This document shows positions 41,149-48,922 of a stretch of DNA of 64,000 bases, one piece after another. How positions within the stretch are numbered: position 1 is the stretch's first letter; each line of letters begins with the position of its first letter. A program made the translations under genes and the position numbers. Origin of the DNA: Pseudofrankia coriaricola (GTDB lineage Bacteria; Actinomycetota; Actinomycetes; Frankiales; Frankiaceae); assembly GCF_001854805.1 (NCBI RefSeq), contig NZ_MBLO01000180.1, positions 1-64,000 on the forward strand, in the 5' to 3' direction. Under the pieces are notes generated by a model. The model was not told where the DNA came from, searched no databases, and saw nothing but the letters and a program-made list of their open reading frames with translations.

Positions 41149-42342
41149 GTGCGACACTTCGCCTTCCTCGACTCGGCGGCCAGTGACGCGTTGTTCCACC
41201 TGCCGCCGGTCGAGATCACCCGCGACGACGACCGGCGGATGGTCGCGACGGCACTCGGCGCGACGCTGTACGCGCCGGGGACCCGGCCGCGGCTCGCGGA
41301 CGACGTGCGCCGTCAGTCGGCCGCCGGCGTCGCGTCGATGGTGCTGTGCCTCGAGGACGCGGTCGCCGACCACGAGGTGGCGGCGGCGCAGGCGAACGTG
41401 GTGCGCGCCCTCAACCAGCTGGGCGACGAGCCGCCACGCGTCGGCGACGACTCCGGCATGCTGTTCGTGCGGGTGCGCGCGGCCGAGCAGATCCCCGCCC
41501 TCATCGCCGGGCTCTCGGCCGCGGCGGCGGACGTGCTCACCGGCTTTGTGCTGCCGAAGTTCGTCGAGGACAGCGGCGAGCCGGCGCTCGAGGCGGTGCT
41601 GCGGGCCAGCGACACGATCGGCCGCCCCCTGTGGGCCATGCCCGTGCTGGAAAGCCCGGAGGTCATCTACCGGGAGACTCGGCTGGACACGCTGCGCGGG
41701 GTGCGCCGTCTCGTCGACAAGCACGCCGACCATGTGCTGGCGGTGCGGCTGGGCGCCACCGACCTGTCCGGGCTCTACGGGCTGCGCCGCGACCGCGATC
41801 TGACCATCTACGACATCGCCGTGGTGCGGGACTGCATCGCCGACATCGTCAACGTCTGCGCCCGCGGCGGTGACCACGTCGTCACCGGGCCGGTCTGGGA
41901 GTACTTCGCTCAGCCCGAGCGACTGTTCCTCAGCACGCTGCGGGTCACCCCGTTCGCCACGGCGGATCTCGCGAACCCGGACGTCCAGGGCCCCGCGCTG
42001 CGCCAGGACCTCGTCTCCGCCGACCTCGACCGGTTGATCAAGGAAGTCGTGCTGGACAAGGCGAACGGCCTGATCGGCAAGACCGTCATCCATCCCAGCC
42101 ACGTCGCCGCCGTCCATGCCCTCTACGTCGTGACCCACGAGGAGTACGAGGACGCGCAGACGGTGCTCGCCGGCGAGTCGGGTGGCGTCCAGCCCAGCCG
42201 CTACGCGAACAAGATGAACGAGCTGCGCCCGCACCGGATCTGGGCGCAGACCGTGACCAGGCGCGCCGCCGCCTTCGGGGTGCTCCGCGAGGGCCACACC
42301 TTCGTCGACGTGCTCGCGGCCAGCCAGGTGGTGGCCGCTTGA
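41149..42342 (+). CDS. CitE-like HpcH/HpaI-family lyase of the Ter biosynthetic module
   Basis: A 397-residue protein of the HpcH/HpaI (citrate-lyase beta-like) aldolase family. Family motifs are ATLYAPGTRPRLADD, MVLCLEDAVADHEV (metal-ligand Glu69/Asp70 region), FVRVRAAEQIPAL, TGFVLPKF, and the C-terminal GLIGKTVIHPSHVAAV. CitE-like enzymes cleave or form C-C bonds in CoA or phospho-sugar substrates. Comparative genomics links this subgroup with TerD-type operons and a predicted nucleoside-like metabolite. GTG 41149 has AGAAGGAG eight bases upstream. It opens a four-gene operon in which every junction overlaps by four bases. Confidence 0.92.
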   Translation: MRHFAFLDSAASDALFHLPPVEITRDDDRRMVATALGATLYAPGTRPRLADDVRRQSAAGVASMVLCLEDAVADHEVAAAQANVVRALNQLGDEPPRVGDDSGMLFVRVRAAEQIPALIAGLSAAAADVLTGFVLPKFVEDSGEPALEAVLRASDTIGRPLWAMPVLESPEVIYRETRLDTLRGVRRLVDKHADHVLAVRLGATDLSGLYGLRRDRDLTIYDIAVVRDCIADIVNVCARGGDHVVTGPVWEYFAQPERLFLSTLRVTPFATADLANPDVQGPALRQDLVSADLDRLIKEVVLDKANGLIGKTVIHPSHVAAVHALYVVTHEEYEDAQTVLAGESGGVQPSRYANKMNELRPHRIWAQTVTRRAAAFGVLREGHTFVDVLAASQVVAA

Positions 42343-43991
42343 AACCGCCGGCACCCGGCGGCTCGGCGACTGGCGGCTCGGCACCCGCGGCCGCGGGTGC
42401 CGGCCGCGCTGTGGTGGGCATCTCGGCCCCAGGCGGTTCCACGGCCGGCCGATTCGCGGATGGTGGACCAGTGTTGGACAGCTCCCCGCTCGCCGGCCGG
42501 GCGGACCGGTCTCCCGCGAGCCCGTGGCCGCCGGCCGGGGACGGCGGGGACGACGACGGCTGGCTGTGGGTGGCACTGGGACTCGCGGCCGAGGTGACCG
42601 AGGACGTCACCGGCGCCGGGCTGGGCGGCATTGTGGGCCTGGCGCTGCGGCGCAACCCGCGCCGTGCCCACCTGCTGGTCAGCCGGGTGCTTGGCAAGCA
42701 CCTGCCGGTCCGGCCCGAGGTCGCGCTCGGCGCGGCCGCCGCGCTCGCCGCCAGGGCGCGCGACGTCTCCGCTGTCGGCCGCGCCGGCGGCGCGCCGTTC
42801 GTCCTCGGCTACTGCGAGACGGCGACCGCCCTCGGGCACGCGGTGGCCGACGGCTTCGCCGACGCCGACTACCTGCACACCACCCGCCGCGCGGTCGCCG
42901 GGATGCGCTCCGAGCTGGAGCTCGCCGAGACGCACTCACACGCCGTGCACCACTGGCTGCTGCCCGCCGATCCGCGGCTGCTGACCGACCCCCGCCCGCT
43001 GCTGCTCGTCGACGACGAGCTGTCCACCGGCAACACGGCGCTCGGCACGATCCGGGCGCTGCACGCGCTCGCCCCGCGCCCCGCCTACACGGTGGCGACG
43101 CTGCTGGACGCGCGGCCGGCGGCCTCGCGGGCGCGCTTCGACGAGGTGGCGGCCGAGCTGGGCGTGCCCGTCGACGTCGTCTCGCTGGTGTCCGCGACCG
43201 TCGCGGTGCCGCCCGACGTGGCCGACCGTGCCCGGGCGCTGCGCGAACGCCACGGCGCGGCGGCGGGCGGCGCCGCCCGCGCGAACGACGGCGTGGGTGG
43301 CGCACCCGACGGCTCGGCGATGACCGGGCTGGGCCCGCCGAGGTCGGTGACGTGGCTGCGCCCGCCGTGGCCGGCCGAGCTGCCCGATGGGGGGCGGCAC
43401 GGCTGGGCGCCGCGCCACCGCGGGCTGCTCGACGAGACGGTGGGGAACGTGGCCGCCGCCATCGCGGACCGGCTGGTCGAGCCGGGCGGGCGGACGCTCG
43501 TGCTGGGGACGGAGGAGCTCATGTACACCCCGATGCGGCTTGCCGCGGCGCTCGGCCGGGCAACCGGCGGCGACGTGCGCTACCAGTCGACCACCCGGTC
43601 GCCGGTGCACCCGCTCGACGTGCCCGGCTACGCGATCCGGTGCGCGCTGGAGTTCCCGGCGCCGGACGACCCCGGCCGTGTCAGCCAGGTCTACAACGTC
43701 GCGCCAGGCCGCTACGACGACATCGTTGTGGTCGTCGACGACGGCACGGACGCCACGGCGCCGGCCGCCGGCGACGGCCCGCCGCCCGAAGCGGCTGGCA
43801 GGCTGGCCCATGGCCGGCCGCGGAGGGCATCGAAGGCGGCGTGGCCCGAAGCGGCTGGCAGGCTGGCCCATGGCCAGCCGCGGAGGGCGTCGACGGCGGC
43901 ATGGCCCGCGGGCCTGGTGGAGGTGCTGCGCCACTGCGCGCCGGTCACCGTCGTCACGTTGCCGTCGTTCGTCCCGGCGGGCGCCCGGTGA
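42339..43991 (+). CDS. Phosphoribosyltransferase with TRSP domain
   Basis: A 550-residue protein. The first 70 residues are Gly/Ala/Pro-rich. Residues about 85-320 form a PRTase fold with the PRPP-binding loop LLLVDDELSTGNTALGTI (about 222-239). Residues about 350-550 match the TRSP partner domain found in Ter-associated PRTases (WAPRHRGLLDETVGNVAAAI; TLVLGTEELMYTPMRLAAAL; RYQSTTRSPVHPLD). TTG 42339 gives a TTGA overlap with the CitE-like stop; an internal start nearer residue 45-70 cannot be excluded. A 20-residue duplication interrupts the TRSP domain. It is predicted to join a base-like moiety to PRPP. Confidence 0.9.
   Translation: MKPPAPGGSATGGSAPAAAGAGRAVVGISAPGGSTAGRFADGGPVLDSSPLAGRADRSPASPWPPAGDGGDDDGWLWVALGLAAEVTEDVTGAGLGGIVGLALRRNPRRAHLLVSRVLGKHLPVRPEVALGAAAALAARARDVSAVGRAGGAPFVLGYCETATALGHAVADGFADADYLHTTRRAVAGMRSELELAETHSHAVHHWLLPADPRLLTDPRPLLLVDDELSTGNTALGTIRALHALAPRPAYTVATLLDARPAASRARFDEVAAELGVPVDVVSLVSATVAVPPDVADRARALRERHGAAAGGAARANDGVGGAPDGSAMTGLGPPRSVTWLRPPWPAELPDGGRHGWAPRHRGLLDETVGNVAAAIADRLVEPGGRTLVLGTEELMYTPMRLAAALGRATGGDVRYQSTTRSPVHPLDVPGYAIRCALEFPAPDDPGRVSQVYNVAPGRYDDIVVVVDDGTDATAPAAGDGPPPEAAGRLAHGRPRRASKAAWPEAAGRLAHGQPRRASTAAWPAGLVEVLRHCAPVTVVTLPSFVPAGAR
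43785..43908 (+). repeat. 60-base in-frame tandem duplication in the PRTase gene
   Basis: Two 60-base copies (43785-43844 and 43845-43904) differ at only a few positions and encode PEAAGRLAHGRPRRASKAAW and PEAAGRLAHGQPRRASTAAW. They lie between the strand VVVVDDGTD and the helix LVEVLRHCAP of the TRSP domain. The near identity points to a recent slip or recombination event. Confidence 0.9.
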
Positions 43992-45217
43992 CCGCGACCA
44001 CCGCGGCGACACCGGCCGCCGGCCGGCCCGCGTCCGGCCCGGTCCCACCGGACGCGCCGCCCGGCGCGGGCCTGCCTGGCACGATCGGCTCCGGCTCCTA
44101 CGACCCGGCGGACGTCACGTTCCTGCTCAAGGACCTCTCCGCCGTCGCCCTCGAGCGGTCCACCGAGGACCGCGAGGAGGACATGCAGCGCGGCCGGCAC
44201 TACTCCGAGGACCTGCCGGTCGAGTACCAGCCGGACGACGGCTACCTGGAGCTGTACCACCAGGCCCTGGAGCGCTCGGCGACCAGAGTGGCGCTGGCCG
44301 CGGGCGTCGTCTCCGAGCTGGTGCGCGTCGCCAAGCCCGCGCCGGTGCTGGTGTCGATCGCGCGGGCCGGCACGCCAGTCGGCATCCTGATGCGCCGCTG
44401 GTACGCCTTCCGCTACGGCCTCGACGTGCCGCACTACGCGATCTCGGTGATCAAGGACAGGGGTGTCGACCTCAACGCGGTCCGCCACCTCACCGCCCGC
44501 CACGACCCGGCCGCGCTGCAGTTCGTCGACGGCTGGACGGGCAAGGGCGTGATGACCCGGGTGCTCACCGAGACGGTCGTCCCGCTCGGTCTCGACGACA
44601 CCCTGGCGGTGCTCGCGGACCCCGCCCGGTGCGTGCCGCTGTACGGCACCCGCGACGACTTCCTCATCCCGAGCGCCTGCCTGAACTCCACGGTCAGCGG
44701 GCTCGTCAGCCGGACGGTGCTGAACGCCGAGCACATCGGCCCGGGCGACTTCCACGGCGCGAAGTACTACCGCGACCTGGAGCCGCACGACCTGTCCCGC
44801 CACTTCGTCGAGACGGTCGTCGCCCGGTTCGCCGACGTCGCCGACGAGGTGGCCGAGACCTGGCCCCGGCTGTGGGCCGGCGACCGGACCCCGACCTGGG
44901 AGGGCTGGGCCGCCGTCGAGCGGATCGCCGAGCGGTACGACATCCCCGACGTGGCGATGGTGAAGCCGGGCGTCGGCGAGGCGACCCGGGTGCTGCTGCG
45001 CCGGGTGCCGTGGCGGGTGCTGATCGCCCCGGGCGCGGCCGGCGAGCTCGCGCACGTGCTCGCCCTGGCCGAGGCGCGCGGCGTGCCGGTCGAGGAGATG
45101 CCCGGCCTGCCGTTCTCGTGCGTCGGCCTCGTCCGCCCGGTGCGCGCCGACGGGGAGGCCCCGGAGTTCCACACGGCGCAGTCCCGGTACCGCCCGGTCA
45201 CCGAAGCCGGGCAGTGA
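43988..45217 (+). CDS. StiP-family protein (cysteine-protease/PRTase-like with PELOTA domain)
   Basis: A 409-residue StiP-family protein, named for its predicted cysteine-protease-like domain and found in Ter operons. Hallmarks are GSYDPADVTFLLKDL, the START segment RHYSEDLPVEYQPDDGYLEL, PVLVSIARAGTPVGILMRRW, HYAISVIKDRGVDLNAVRHL, FVDGWTGKGVMTRVL and YGTRDDFLIPSACLNSTVSG. The C-terminal RNA-binding-type PELOTA domain is VAMVKPGVGEATRVLLRRV (about 321-395). The GTG start overlaps the PRTase stop (GTGA). The true substrate is unknown; family models place it in synthesis or transfer of a nucleoside-like compound. Confidence 0.92.
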   Translation: MTATTAATPAAGRPASGPVPPDAPPGAGLPGTIGSGSYDPADVTFLLKDLSAVALERSTEDREEDMQRGRHYSEDLPVEYQPDDGYLELYHQALERSATRVALAAGVVSELVRVAKPAPVLVSIARAGTPVGILMRRWYAFRYGLDVPHYAISVIKDRGVDLNAVRHLTARHDPAALQFVDGWTGKGVMTRVLTETVVPLGLDDTLAVLADPARCVPLYGTRDDFLIPSACLNSTVSGLVSRTVLNAEHIGPGDFHGAKYYRDLEPHDLSRHFVETVVARFADVADEVAETWPRLWAGDRTPTWEGWAAVERIAERYDIPDVAMVKPGVGEATRVLLRRVPWRVLIAPGAAGELAHVLALAEARGVPVEEMPGLPFSCVGLVRPVRADGEAPEFHTAQSRYRPVTEAGQ

Positions 45218-46059
45218 CGCTCCCGGAGGCCGCGCCGGGCGCGCGGTGGCTGGTCGCGTGCGACCTCGACCAGACGCTGATCTTCTCGCGGCGCTCGTTC
45301 CGGCTGCCCGAGGGCGCCGCCGAGCCGCCGCTGGTCACCGTCGAGCACCTCGACGGCGAGCCGGCGGCGTTCATGACCGAGACGGCGTTCGCCAGCGTCG
45401 CCGAGCTCGCCGGCCGCGCCGTGCTGGTGCCGGTGACGACCCGCACGCTCGGCCAGTACCGCCGTGTCGACCTCGGGGTCGCGCCGGCCTACGCCGTCGC
45501 GGCGAACGGCGGCCATCTGCTCGTCGACGGCGAGCCCGACCCGGCCTGGGCCGCCACCGTCGCCGAGCGGCTGCGCGCCGGGGCGCCGCTCGCCGCCATG
45601 CTCGACGTCGCCGCGCGGCTCGCCACCGGCGGCTGGTGCCGGCTGACCCGGGTCGCCGACGACGTGTTCGTCTACCTGGTCGCCTACGACCGTGACGGCA
45701 TCCCGGACCTCGCCGAGGTGACCGCCGAGGTCGAGGCCGCCGGCTGGACCGTCTCCGTGCAGGGCCGCAAGGTCTACCTCGTCCCGGCCGCGCTCACCAA
45801 GCAGGCCGCGCTCGCGGAGGTGGCCCGCCGCGCCGGCGCCGACCGGGTCGCCGCCGCCGGCGACTCGCTGCTCGACGCCCCGATGCTGCTCGCGGCCGAC
45901 GCCGCCGTCCGCCCCGCCCACGGCGAGCTCCACGACCGCGCCTGGGCCGCCCCCAACCTGCGCGTCACGGCGGCCCCCGGCCTCCTCGCCGGCGAGGAGC
46001 TCCTCGCCCACCTCAACGGCCTTGTCTGCGCCCCCGCGCTGCCCGTTTCACAGGCATGA
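45214..46059 (+). CDS. HAD-family phosphatase of the Ter module
   Basis: A 281-residue HAD hydrolase. Motif I is CDLDQT (nucleophile Asp17, acid/base Asp19), motif II VPVTTRT, motif III the Lys in TKQAALAEVARR, and motif IV GDSLLDAPML (about 216-225). The cap is of the sucrose-phosphatase/Cof type. It would dephosphorylate the phosphoribosyl product of the preceding PRTase. The GTG start overlaps the StiP stop by GTGA. It closes the operon; I see no ATP-grasp gene, which often accompanies this set elsewhere. Confidence 0.9.
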   Translation: MTLPEAAPGARWLVACDLDQTLIFSRRSFRLPEGAAEPPLVTVEHLDGEPAAFMTETAFASVAELAGRAVLVPVTTRTLGQYRRVDLGVAPAYAVAANGGHLLVDGEPDPAWAATVAERLRAGAPLAAMLDVAARLATGGWCRLTRVADDVFVYLVAYDRDGIPDLAEVTAEVEAAGWTVSVQGRKVYLVPAALTKQAALAEVARRAGADRVAAAGDSLLDAPMLLAADAAVRPAHGELHDRAWAAPNLRVTAAPGLLAGEELLAHLNGLVCAPALPVSQA

Positions 46060-46610
46060 CCGCGCCCTGGATCGTTGATCTGGTCTTGCGGAGCAGGGCC
46101 GTGGGCACGGACCGGTCGTGGGCGCGGACCGCCGCCGACCACCCTTGAGTGATCCTGGGGACAACGGCCGCCGGGCGTGCGAAGGAAGATCATTTTCGCA
46201 CACCCTTTGGCCCTCTAGATGATCTGGGACAGGTCGTCGCCGCGGGTGGAGTTCGCGAATTCCGGAGGGAGGCGCGGCGCCTCGCGCCCGCCTGGGGCGG
46301 CCCCGCGCCGGGGGGCCGAGAACGATACGGAGCCCTTCCCGGGCCGCTGACATCTGGCCGGGGCCGGCCACTGGGCGCTTGGGCCGTACCGCCCGGCGTG
46401 CCGGCAATCGACGCTCCGTTCGCGTTCGTGGTAGAGACGGACCAGTCCCGGCCCTCGCCGGGACCCCGCGCTGGCCGTCGAGGCGCCCGGTCCTGACCCG
46501 GCCGGTGCCAGTCGGCCCAGCGGCCGAGCCCACGACCAGGGCGCCGGCCGGCGGGCGGGGCCCGGGACTGGAGTGGGTGGCCAGACTCCCTCGACGACGT
46601 AGGAGGACGC
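46060..46610. other. Intergenic region before acsA
   Basis: About 550 bases. A frame of about 115 codons on the plus strand lacks a ribosome site and family resemblance. A lower-GC stretch near 46180-46230 (GGAAGATCATTTTCGCACAC) may be the acsA promoter. GTAGGAGG (46600-46607) is the acsA ribosome site. Confidence 0.45.
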
Positions 46611-48632
46611 GTGAGCACCACCGACGAGACCGACACCAGCCAGGCGGCCCCGGCCGGAACGCTCGAGGCGGAGCTTGCGCGGCTGCTCGCGGTGGAGAGC
46701 TTCGGCCCGCCAGCCGGGTTCACCCGCCGCCACGCGGTCGAGGCCGACGTGGCCGCCGCCGCGGCCGACCCGGTCGCCTTCTGGGCCGACAAGGCCCGCG
46801 AGCTGCTGAACTGGGACCGGCCGTTCACCACCGTTCTCAACGATGCGAACCCGCCGTTCTACAAGTGGTTCGAGGACGGGGAGCTCAACCTCTCCGCGAA
46901 CTGCCTGGACAGGCATGTCGCCGCCGGCCGGGGTGACCGGGTCGCGTTCTACTGGGCCGGCGAGGAGGGCGAGCGGCGCGCCGTCACCTACGCCGACCTG
47001 CTCGACGAGACGCAGCGGCTCGCGAACGGGCTGCGCTCGCTCGGCGTCGGCAAGGGCGACGTCGTCGGCATCTTCCTGCCGATGATCCCGCAGGTCGCCG
47101 CGGCGATGCTCGCCTGCGCGCGGATCGGCGCCGTGCACAACGTCGTCTTCGGGGGGTTCGCCCCGTCCGCCGTGAGGGAGCGGATGGAGGTCTCCGACGC
47201 GAAGGTGCTCATCACCGTCGACGGCGCGCGCCGCAAGGGCCGCACCGCGCCGGTGAAGGCCGCCGTCGACACGGAGATGGGCGACCTGAAGGGCCTCGAG
47301 CACATCATCGTGGTGGAGGCGGTCGGCGCCGCCGGCCTCGGTGGCGAGCGCGCGCCGATGACGCCCGGCCGGGACGTCTGGTACGAGGAGCTCGTCGCCG
47401 CGGCGGACCCGGTATGCCCGCCGGAGCCGATGTCGGCGGAGGCGCCGCTGTTCATCCTCTACAGCTCGGGCTCCACGGCGAAGCCGAAGGGCATCCTGCA
47501 CACGACGGCCGGCTACCTGCTCGGCGCGACCTACACCTACCGCACGGTCTTCGACATCGACCCGGCGTCCGACATCTACTGGTGCTCCGCCGACGTCGGC
47601 TGGATCACCGGGCACTCCTACATCGTCTACGGCCCGCTGTCGAACGGCGCGACCAGCGTGATGTACGAGGGCGCCCCGGACTACCCGGACTTCGACGCCT
47701 GGTGGAAGCTGATCGACGAGTACAAGGTCACCGTCTTCTACACGGCGCCGACCGCGATTCGCTCCTGCATGAAGTGGGGCGCCGAGTACCCGGACCGGCA
47801 CGACCTGAGCTCGCTGCGCCTGCTCGGGAGCGTCGGCGAGCCGATCAACCCGAAGGCATGGCTCTGGTACCACAAGGTGATCGGCGGTGGGCGCTGCCCG
47901 GTCGTCGACACGTGGTGGCAGACCGAGACCGGCGCCATCATGATCTCCCCGGTCCCCGGCGTCACGCCGACGAAGCCCGGCTCGGCGACGAAGCCGCTCC
48001 CCGGTTACAGCCCGGCGCTGCTGACCGAGCAGGGCCAGCCGCTCAGCGAGGGCGTCGGCGTCCTTGTGATCACCCAGCCGTGGCCGTCGATGCTGCGCAC
48101 TCTGTACAAGGACGACGACCGGTTCGTCGAGACGTACTTCTCCCGGTTCGGCCCGGCGACCTACCTGGTCGGGGACGCCGCCCGCCTCGATGCCGACGGC
48201 TACTTCTGGATCATCGGCCGGATCGACGACGTCATCAACGTCTCCGGGCACCGTCTGTCCACCGCCGAGGTCGAGTCGGCGATCGTCGCGCACGAGGCGG
48301 TCGCGGAGTCCGCGGTCGTCGCCCAGGCCGATGAGCAGACGGGCCAGGCGATCGTCGCGTTCGTGACGCTCGCCGGCGGCCGGGTCGGCGACGACGCCAT
48401 GGTCGCCGAGCTGCGTGACCACGTCGCCGCGCGGATCGGCAAGCTGGCCCGGCCGAAGCGGATCATCTGGGCCGACGACCTGCCCAAGACCCGGTCCGGC
48501 AAGATCATGCGCCGGCTGCTGCGGGACGTCGCGGAGGGGCGTGCTCTCGGCGACGTGACGACGCTGCGTGACCCCGCCGTGATGGCGGCCCTCGCGACGA
48601 AGGTCGCCGAGGGCGACTCAGAGGACAAGTAA
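46611..48632 (+). CDS. acsA: Acetyl-CoA (or short-chain acyl-CoA) synthetase
   Basis: A 673-residue ANL-family AMP-forming synthetase that activates acetate, and possibly propionate, with ATP and CoA. Motifs present are GAVHNVVFGGFAPSAVRERM, the P-loop-like ILYSSGSTAKPKG (Ala in place of the usual Gly), VGWITGHSYIVYGPL, VDTWWQTETGAIMIS, and PKTRSGKIMRR with the regulatory/catalytic Lys that is acetylated in Acs enzymes. The TWWQTE context favours acetate/propionate over longer acids. GTG 46611 follows GTAGGAGG. A strong terminator follows. It could feed acetyl-CoA to the thiolase/Ccr route. Confidence 0.94.
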   Translation: MSTTDETDTSQAAPAGTLEAELARLLAVESFGPPAGFTRRHAVEADVAAAAADPVAFWADKARELLNWDRPFTTVLNDANPPFYKWFEDGELNLSANCLDRHVAAGRGDRVAFYWAGEEGERRAVTYADLLDETQRLANGLRSLGVGKGDVVGIFLPMIPQVAAAMLACARIGAVHNVVFGGFAPSAVRERMEVSDAKVLITVDGARRKGRTAPVKAAVDTEMGDLKGLEHIIVVEAVGAAGLGGERAPMTPGRDVWYEELVAAADPVCPPEPMSAEAPLFILYSSGSTAKPKGILHTTAGYLLGATYTYRTVFDIDPASDIYWCSADVGWITGHSYIVYGPLSNGATSVMYEGAPDYPDFDAWWKLIDEYKVTVFYTAPTAIRSCMKWGAEYPDRHDLSSLRLLGSVGEPINPKAWLWYHKVIGGGRCPVVDTWWQTETGAIMISPVPGVTPTKPGSATKPLPGYSPALLTEQGQPLSEGVGVLVITQPWPSMLRTLYKDDDRFVETYFSRFGPATYLVGDAARLDADGYFWIIGRIDDVINVSGHRLSTAEVESAIVAHEAVAESAVVAQADEQTGQAIVAFVTLAGGRVGDDAMVAELRDHVAARIGKLARPKRIIWADDLPKTRSGKIMRRLLRDVAEGRALGDVTTLRDPAVMAALATKVAEGDSEDK

Positions 48633-48638
48633 GACCGG

Positions 48639-48678
48639 GAGCCGGGGTCGAGACGCTCCCGCGTCTCGACCCCGGCTC
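48639..48678 (+). terminator. Strong terminator after acsA
   Basis: An 18-base-pair perfect stem (48639-48656 with 48661-48678) and a TCCC loop begin seven bases after the acsA stop. The left strand starts GAGCCGGGGTCGAGACGC. It separates acsA from glgP. Confidence 0.88.
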
Positions 48679-48922
48679 CTGGCCGCCAGGCGTTGTCGCC
48701 TCATGCCGTCGCCGAGTGCCGACGCTGACGTGGGTGACCGTACGGGCCGTGAGATGACCCGAAGGTGTAGACGTCAACACAGTCCGGAATGGGGTGCTAT
48801 CGGAGCATCGGCGCCCCATTCCGCCTGTTCCGCCTGTGACATCGAAGGGTTTTCCTGTTGGTAACCCTGGGGTGAGACCCGGGTGCGGCCAGTTCACGTG
48901 GCCTGTCTAGGCTGACGTCTTC

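Noticed and set aside
46149-46496. A 115-codon frame between the HAD gene and acsA.
   Set aside because: It lacks a ribosome site and domain resemblance, and it overlaps the expected acsA promoter.
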